From Dirofilaria immitis (lineage: Eukaryota; Nematoda; Chromadorea; Rhabditida; Onchocercidae), in NCBI GenBank assembly GCA_024305405.1, contig JAKNDB010000097.1, positions 179,001-243,000 of the forward strand: DNA of 64,000 nucleotides, given 5' to 3'. The notes under the pieces were generated by a model, which was not told the origin of the DNA, made no database searches, and saw only the letters and a list, made by a program, of their open reading frames with translations. How positions within the stretch are numbered: the first letter of the stretch is position 1; every line of letters starts with the position of its first letter. The position numbers and the translations under genes were made by a program. Below are positions 58,566 to 64,000 of the stretch, one piece after another.

Positions 58566-59525
58566 TTAAAGATGATCTTCTCTTTGCAATGAGTCATTCA
58601 TTATATGCTGCTTTAAAGTATCTTTTCGAGCAAAATTTCTTTGACATTTAAAACAATTATAAGATATCTCACCAATATGAGTTCGCATATGCTTTTTCAA
58701 AGTCAATGATTGCGAGAAACTTTTCCCACATTGCGAACAATTGTATGGCTTCTCAGCGGTATGAATTTGCATATACCTTATCAAAAACGCTTTTTCAGTA
58801 AAATTTCCTCACATTCCGAACAATTGTATAGCCGCCTCTCGCCATTGTGAATTAGCCTATATTTTTCCAATTCGATAATTGCGAGAAACGTTTCTCGCAA
58901 ACCAAACAATTGTAGGGCTTCTCACCAGTTTAGTTCGCATATGGTTCATTTAAGTATATTTTTGAGGAAAATTTCCTTGACGTCTAAAACAATTGTAAGA
59001 CATCTCACCAATATGAGTTCGCATATGCTTTTTCAAACTGCCTATCATTTCTCTTCCACATACACTACATTTATTTTGCGTTTTCTTTTTTCCGTTTTCT
59101 TTTTTCCTTTTTCATCCACTTCTTGAATGATACTCCTTGTTCATCATTCATTACTTTATTTAATTTCGTTGGTTCATTATCTGCTCTTTAAATTGATACG
59201 TTGCATTGATCCGCTGCTTTTAATGTGCACTGTTAGAATTGATAAGTCTAACAGTTCTGTTTGTTCATTTATTCCCATCACTGATAAGTCTAACGTTTCC
59301 ATTTGTTCATCATTCGCTTTTACCACTGATAAATCCAACGGTTCTGCTTGTTCCTCACACAGTTTTGATAAATCAAGCAGCTTTTTCAGTTGCGATTGTG
59401 CTTCCTCAAATTATATGATATTAGCCATCTTATACTCCGTTAAAATTTTGAAATCTTTGAAGTATTGCAGTATCATATTATTTTTTTCTTTAAATTTTAA
59501 TTAACTTACCGTCTGAATGTTCCAT
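58566..59525 (-). pseudogene. Decayed C2H2 zinc-finger gene with N-terminal LDLS motifs
   Basis: On the minus strand a short exon 59525-59510 (MEHSD plus a GTAAGT donor) may start the gene. About 59424-59160 encodes FEEAQSQLKKLLDLSK, then EPLDLSVVK, METLDLSVM and TELLDLSIL, four evenly spaced LDLS motifs of the kind that bind the CtBP corepressor. Next come a Lys/Arg-rich stretch and about six C2H2 fingers (59070-58590). Only one finger is canonical (CSQCGKSFSQSLTLKKHMRTH spans the normal spacing). Others have lost zinc ligands: CFRRQ for CxxC, KKYRLIH and IRYMQIH with His to Tyr, HIMND for HxxxH, and the first finger is two residues short. An in-frame TAA follows MANII near 59421, and several frame shifts occur. 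Unlike the other genes here, the damage includes substitutions, so true decay is likely. Confidence 0.65.
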
Positions 59526-60169
59526 AATTGAAAGATAAAAAAGACGAATAGATGAAATACACGCTGATAAAAATTCTTTTTGCAATTTCTAAAAAAAAAT
59601 TTTAAATTTAGCAGACACAGTTACGTCGAAGAGATGGAATTAGTTGCTTTCTGCTATTGCGCATCTTATAAAAGATTTGATCGTGAGAAGAAATTTTTAT
59701 TTTTCTAAATAAATTATTATTGAATAGTAAAGATTTTGTATCCATTATTAGCAAAATATGATATGATTCATTTATATCATAAGTATAACAAGTTATCCCT
59801 ATTAGAGAAAGACTGTAGACATTCTACAGCAAAGTTATACAATTTGAATTTTTATAACAGAAGAAAGAATAATATTATAAAAGGGAAGGACAGATCCATG
59901 AAATTTATGAGAAATTAATTATATTTTCAAAAAGAACACTCATTTACATGTTTGTGATGAAATTTCAAAATCTCTTTCATAACACGAAATTCGAAAAAGC
60001 GGCCTATTATTCTTGAAACGAATTAAATAAAATGAAATTTAAAATTGAAAAACTGAAATTTTATTGAAGAATTTGTTGCAAGTATAACTTGGTCGTTTCT
60101 GTCAGCCTCAATTGTATGAATCGTCATTAACTGCACATATACTCATTCAGGTAGGAATGTCAATCTATG
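59526..60169. other. Intergenic region, no gene recognised
   Basis: Probable upstream side of the zinc-finger relic. An open frame at 59736-59918 has no recognisable content. Confidence 0.45.
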
Positions 60170-60285
60170 TATAATAGAAATAGTAGTCCACGTGTAATAA
60201 CGAAAGTAGGGATTATTCGGTCAATATTTAACGCCACCGTTTAATCTTTTATATCAAAAAAAAAAAAATTATTTGAATTACTCTA
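60170..60285. repeat. Direct repeat copy 1 (about 115 bp)
   Basis: Contains TCCACGTGTAATAA, GATTATTCGGTCAATATTTA, ACGCCACCGTTTAATC, TTTATATCAAAAAA and TTATTTGAATTACT in this order. The same words occur in the same order at 61281-61405. Confidence 0.8.
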
Positions 60286-60605
60286 TTGCATTATTTAAAA
60301 TAATTTATGCAAAGTAATCATACATTTTTCCCACAAATCCATCTCACTTTTTTTTTCAAAATTACAAACGTATTTTGCTTAGGTGTTTGATCATTTGCTA
60401 CTAATTTGAATAATAATGCATCAGAAATAATAAAGCTGATCATATATGTTTGTTCTAAATAGAAATGCATTATTTCCTGATTCTAGCATTAATATCAAAC
60501 AAACGAAAATTAAAATAACATTTTTGCTCTGATTCTACAATCATTTTCTTCGATAGAAAATATTGTTAATAACTCGATAAATTTTTTTAATAGATAAGCA
60601 AATAC

Positions 60606-60878
60606 AAAAATTCAGTCAAAATCTGATTCCATTATTAGAGCAGGAAGTGATGAAGTGTGGAATAGGACTGAAAAAGCTCTGCTCGAAGCTGTCAAGAAAA
60701 CAGGTTTAAATTATGAAATCAACCCAGGTGAAGATGCATTTTATGGCCCAAAGTTAGAGTTTGCTCTAAAAGATGCAATAGGTAGAAACTGGCAGTGTGG
60801 AACGCTGCAAGTGGATTTTATTTTACCAGAACGTCTTGGAGCCTTTTATATAGGAACAGACGGGCAAAATTCCTTATT
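60606..60878 (+). pseudogene. thrS: Fragment of bacterial threonyl-tRNA synthetase gene (thrS), probable Wolbachia-to-nucleus transfer
   Basis: An open stretch of about 90 codons reads [20 protein letters not shown], then [40 protein letters not shown] and [15 protein letters not shown]. This is the catalytic core around motif 2 of bacterial-type ThrRS: the FYGPK, WQCGT and DF-LP elements are family landmarks, and eukaryotic cytosolic enzymes differ here. The wording is closest, as I recall, to Rickettsiales/Wolbachia proteins. The full enzyme is over 600 aa; upstream and downstream parts are missing, and homology stops abruptly after TDGQ. No start, splice sites or tRNA-binding domain exist, so it is a non-functional insert. 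It lies between two zinc-finger relics and between two direct repeats. Confidence 0.85.
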
Positions 60879-61097
60879 TTTATTATCAACAGCATTTTAG
60901 CCATACAAGAGTCAACAAGTAAAGTGAACAAAAGATATGATCAATATAAAAATAATAAAAGGTATGTAAAGAAGTATGAAATAAATTTAAAAAAGCATAA
61001 AAAATGAGGTGATAATATGCAAGTAAAATATATGTAAATAAATGGAGCAAAAAGTGTATTCATTCATTAGAGTAGTATATTGTTACTGTATTATACG
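60879..61097. other. Short unassigned stretch between thrS fragment and zinc-finger relic
   Basis: AT-rich with no recognisable coding, repeat or RNA feature. It may include further degenerate transferred bacterial DNA, but nothing supports that by eye. Confidence 0.4.
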
Positions 61098-61279
61098 AAT
61101 GGTTTCTCGATATTATAAATTATCATATGCTTTTTTAAATTCGCTTTATGATTAAAATTTCTTTCACATTCCGGACATTTATAGAGCTTCTCACCGCTAT
61201 ATATTCCCATGTGCACTTTCAAGTTCGAGGATTACGAAAAATTTTTTCCCAATTCCGAATAATCATAAGGCTTCTCAGC
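61098..61279 (-). pseudogene. Second C2H2 zinc-finger relic
   Basis: On the minus strand: AEKPYDYSELGKNFS, stop, SSNLKVHMGIYSGEK, LYKCPECERNFNHKANLKKH and MIIYNIEKP. One finger keeps its Cys pair (CPEC) but lacks the second His; the preceding finger has lost both Cys (YDYSEL) and has an in-frame stop. The TGEKPY-like linkers show it came from a C2H2 array like the one at 58566-59080. Confidence 0.75.
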
Positions 61280-61280
61280 C

Positions 61281-61405
61281 TATAAAAATAGCAATCCACG
61301 TGTAATAAAGAATTTTTTTGTGGGAGGGGGAGGAGATTATTCGACCAATGTTTAACGCCACTAATTTAATCCTTTATATCAAAAAAATTTATTTGAATTA
61401 CTGTT
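61281..61405. repeat. Direct repeat copy 2 (about 115-125 bp)
   Basis: Second copy of the repeat at 60170-60285, with ATCCACGTGTAATAA, GATTATTCGACCAATGTTTA, ACGCCACTAATTTAATCC, TTTATATCAAAAAA and TTATTTGAATTACT, plus a G-rich insertion (GGGAGGGGGAGGAG) absent from copy 1. It abuts the second zinc-finger relic. Confidence 0.8.
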
Positions 61406-61594
61406 ACTGCCATAATTTCATTTCATTTCAATTTTTTTATACCTTTTAAATGAGGTAATATTAGTGGATTCTGTTTGATATATATTTATATATGCCGAAA
61501 TGGTTTCATCAAAAACTTTTTGGTCAGATTCGTAAATTTTTAATTAAATTCAAACTTATTTTCAGAGATCAATAAAAGATAAAAGTGTTTGAAA

Positions 61595-62010
61595 ATATCA
61601 ATATTTGAAATTTCACATGGAAAAAAGCGTTATCAATATTTGAAATTTCACATGGAAAAAGCGTTATCAATATTTGAAATTTCACATGGAAAAAGCGTTA
61701 TCAATATTTGAAATTTCACATGGAAAAAGCGTTATCAATATTTGAAATTTCACATGGAAAAAGCGTTATCAATATTTGAAATTTCACATGGAAAAAGCGT
61801 TATCAATATTTGAAATTTCACATGGAAAAAGCGTTATCAATATTTGAAATTTCACGTGGAAAAAGCGTTATCAATATTTGAAATTTCACGTGGAAAAAAG
61901 CGTTATCAATATTTGAAATTTCATATGGAAAAAGCGTTATCAATATTTGAAATTTCACATGGAAAAAAGCGTTATCAATATTTGAAATTTCACATGGAAA
62001 AAGCGTTAGC
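61595..62010. repeat. Minisatellite, 34-35-bp unit, about 12 copies
   Basis: Unit is TATCAATATTTGAAATTTCA plus CATGGAAAAAGCGT. Copies differ only by A-run length (five or six A) and by CACATGG, CACGTGG or CATATGG variants, so the array is young or homogenised. A 64-codon frame across it is an artefact of the period alternating between 34 and 35 bp. Confidence 0.95.
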
Positions 62011-64000
62011 TATGACTAATAAATTTGGTACTAAATGACGCAAATTTTTTTAATAATTGATTGCATGTATATATATCGAATATTTCACTGACCAGTTTGA
62101 AAAAAATACTTACAAAAATTAGTGGCTAAATATATCAATAAAATAGAATTGTAAAATGGATCATAAATAAACGAAATTACAAATATAGCGATGAAAAGAA
62201 CGATTCATAAAAAAATGAGTTTGAAAAGCTTGATAATCTTGAATAATGTAAATGTTTTGTGAGGTAATAGAAACCTTTTCATAGCCTCATCGAAAAATCA
62301 TAAATCTATGTGAATTTATGCGAGCAAAAATCATGCCTGCCTCTGGAATATCAATGTAACTGGCAGCAGAATTTAATACCACTGTTTGATTCTCTTCATT
62401 TCGAAATTTAGAATGCAATCAATCGGATGAATTATTCATTGCCAAAAAGATATTTGTTAACAGCGAAATATTGAAATTTGCAGAAAGTCAAATATTTCAA
62501 ATTTTGAAAAATGCAATTTTATTAAGATCGATTCTAGATAAAATTTTTATTTGTTTGCCAAAAATAATTGTACATGGAATATGCAAGCATTTGTTCCTCG
62601 CTTTTTTATTCAAAATCTATAGATGAAAAATCATTTAATCATTTTAATGCATAGTTCGAGTATAATTTCAACCAGGAAAGGTAGATATCAGAAATTGAGA
62701 TGAATCAGATAGTCTCATATCAAATATATTGTTGATTCAGGTATCATAAATGGTATGATTTCAGATCTATTAAATTGTCATTGATTATAATTGGTATTAT
62801 TTTGTCTGATTTAATTTTAATTTATCGAATTACTCGTATTGATGAATAATTAAATCACATTGGAGAAATTTAAATATTAATGTAAATTTTAGACGAAATT
62901 TTCAATATAAATTCTAAATTAGAGCAAAATAGACGTGCAATGATTTAGAGTGAATAGAAGAGATTATCAGATAATAGTGATATGATAAATTTGATGTTTG
63001 GTTTTTTATTTAGTAGAAGAATGAAATTATCAACAAAAACTACAATAATCTCTTTCATTCACTCCAAATCATTACACGTCACTCAATGATTTTGTCATAC
63101 TAATTAATCGAATTATTTAAAATGTTAAAATCAGAGTTTTTATTAGTGACATGTAACTATTGCAGCATATAACTATCCCTTTTAGCATCAAATAATTTAG
63201 TGTCTATTTATCAAAATGATACCATGCATCGTTTTTATCAAAAATTTATAAATTGAATTTTGAAACGTTGGCAAATTTCTTGTTTTTACCTCATCTATTA
63301 ATAAGAGATAAGAATTTTAAATAACCTAAACTGTTCCTGATAATTATACAAAATATTACTCATCCCATTTCTTGATAAGCAAGTTGGCTAAAAAGATTTA
63401 CAATACGATGTATCCATCTCACTGACTGCAAAATGTATATGAGGGAATGATTCATTAATAAATGGATCTCAATCCACAAATAAAAATCCATCCACGGTAT
63501 TCGGAATAATTAGTGTCAAGTATTGTCAGTTGAGAATTTTGTTGAGCAATGCAATACCATCTAATTTCTTGCGTCAAACTTTTCAGAACGAACAAAGTTG
63601 AACAAGTCCTAAGTTCAATTTACAAACATTTTTGTTCAGCAAATGACAATTTATGGTAATAGTTTAATACGTTAAAAATCAAAAACTACTATAAAACTAT
63701 GAATTCTGATTTCACTTGCGGATGCCCACATAATATTAGCGTCTTAAAAGTGAACTGATAAAGACTGGCTACGAGATCGGACATCTACCCATGTACTACC
63801 AGTCATACTAATCTTTCTGCAATACTTTTTTCCGCAATTCCTTAATGTATTTCATTTCTGCGCCAACTCTTTTTTTTCATTTATTAGAATAAATATGACT
63901 CAATTTAAATTTTCATGCAAGAATTTTTAACAAATTACATAAAAATTATAACTTTCGTAGCTATTTTATTGAGTAATGACCCAAATAAATTATTGATAAT
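62011..64000. other. No gene recognised
   Basis: AT-rich DNA with no open frame carrying a recognisable motif on either strand. A stretch near 62373-62400 (AATTTAATACCACTGTTTGA) weakly resembles the core of the 60170/61281 direct repeat. Confidence 0.5.

Noticed and set aside
61844..62038. Repetitive 64-residue open frame
   Set aside because: Produced by the 34/35-bp minisatellite; no evidence of a gene.

Overview
This is a very AT-rich eukaryotic window that looks like a nematode, most probably a filarial worm (Onchocercidae). The reasons are: (i) Cys-loop receptor genes whose exons match the nematode UNC-49 GABA receptor family piece by piece; (ii) short phase-clean exons with GT-AG introns and TTTCAG-type acceptors; (iii) AG acceptors only 5-42 nt upstream of several start codons, as expected for spliced-leader trans-splicing; and (iv) a bacterial threonyl-tRNA synthetase fragment of Wolbachia/Rickettsiales type embedded among nematode sequence. 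The species call is inference.

Layout. 1-3.2 kb: no gene seen. 3.2-7.9 kb (+): UNC-49B-like GABA-gated chloride channel subunit with its own N-terminal exons. 8.9-16.4 kb (+): 24-exon Pol5/MYBBP1A-type nucleolar protein. 16.6-18.2 kb (-): C-terminal half of a third Cys-loop receptor, with an unusual pore (PSR instead of PAR, a glutamate inside M2) and no N-terminal exons of its own. 19.2-39.3 kb (-): UNC-49C-like subunit, 13 small exons spread over 20 kb of repeat-rich introns. 39.4-43.3 kb: promoter-side DNA with a long polypyrimidine tract. 43.3-50.1 kb (-): complete SLC22-type major facilitator transporter, 10 exons, with large microsatellites in its introns. 52.7-54.6 kb (+): unrecognised six-exon gene with a FLYWCH-like Cys/His region. 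56.85-57.96 kb (+): REEP/YOP1/DP1 ER-shaping membrane protein. 58.6-59.5 kb (-): decayed C2H2 zinc-finger gene whose N-terminal part carries four LDLS (CtBP-docking type) motifs. 60.6-60.9 kb: bacterial thrS fragment. 61.1-61.3 kb: second zinc-finger relic. 61.6-62.0 kb: 34-bp minisatellite. 62.0-64.0 kb: nothing recognised.

How the genes relate. In C. elegans one unc-49 gene joins a single ligand-binding N-terminus to alternative C-terminal halves. Here the B-like and C-like receptors are separate genes on opposite strands, each with a copy of the N-terminal exons, separated by the Pol5 gene. An orphan third C-terminal half lies just downstream of the C-like gene in the same orientation and in a compatible splice phase. 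At least 16 coding positions need exactly one extra base to stay in frame, nearly all inside homopolymer runs. This points to under-called homopolymers in the assembly rather than to pseudogenes; only the zinc-finger region shows true substitutional decay. All gene models below were assembled by eye from conserved motifs, splice sites and reading-frame phase.
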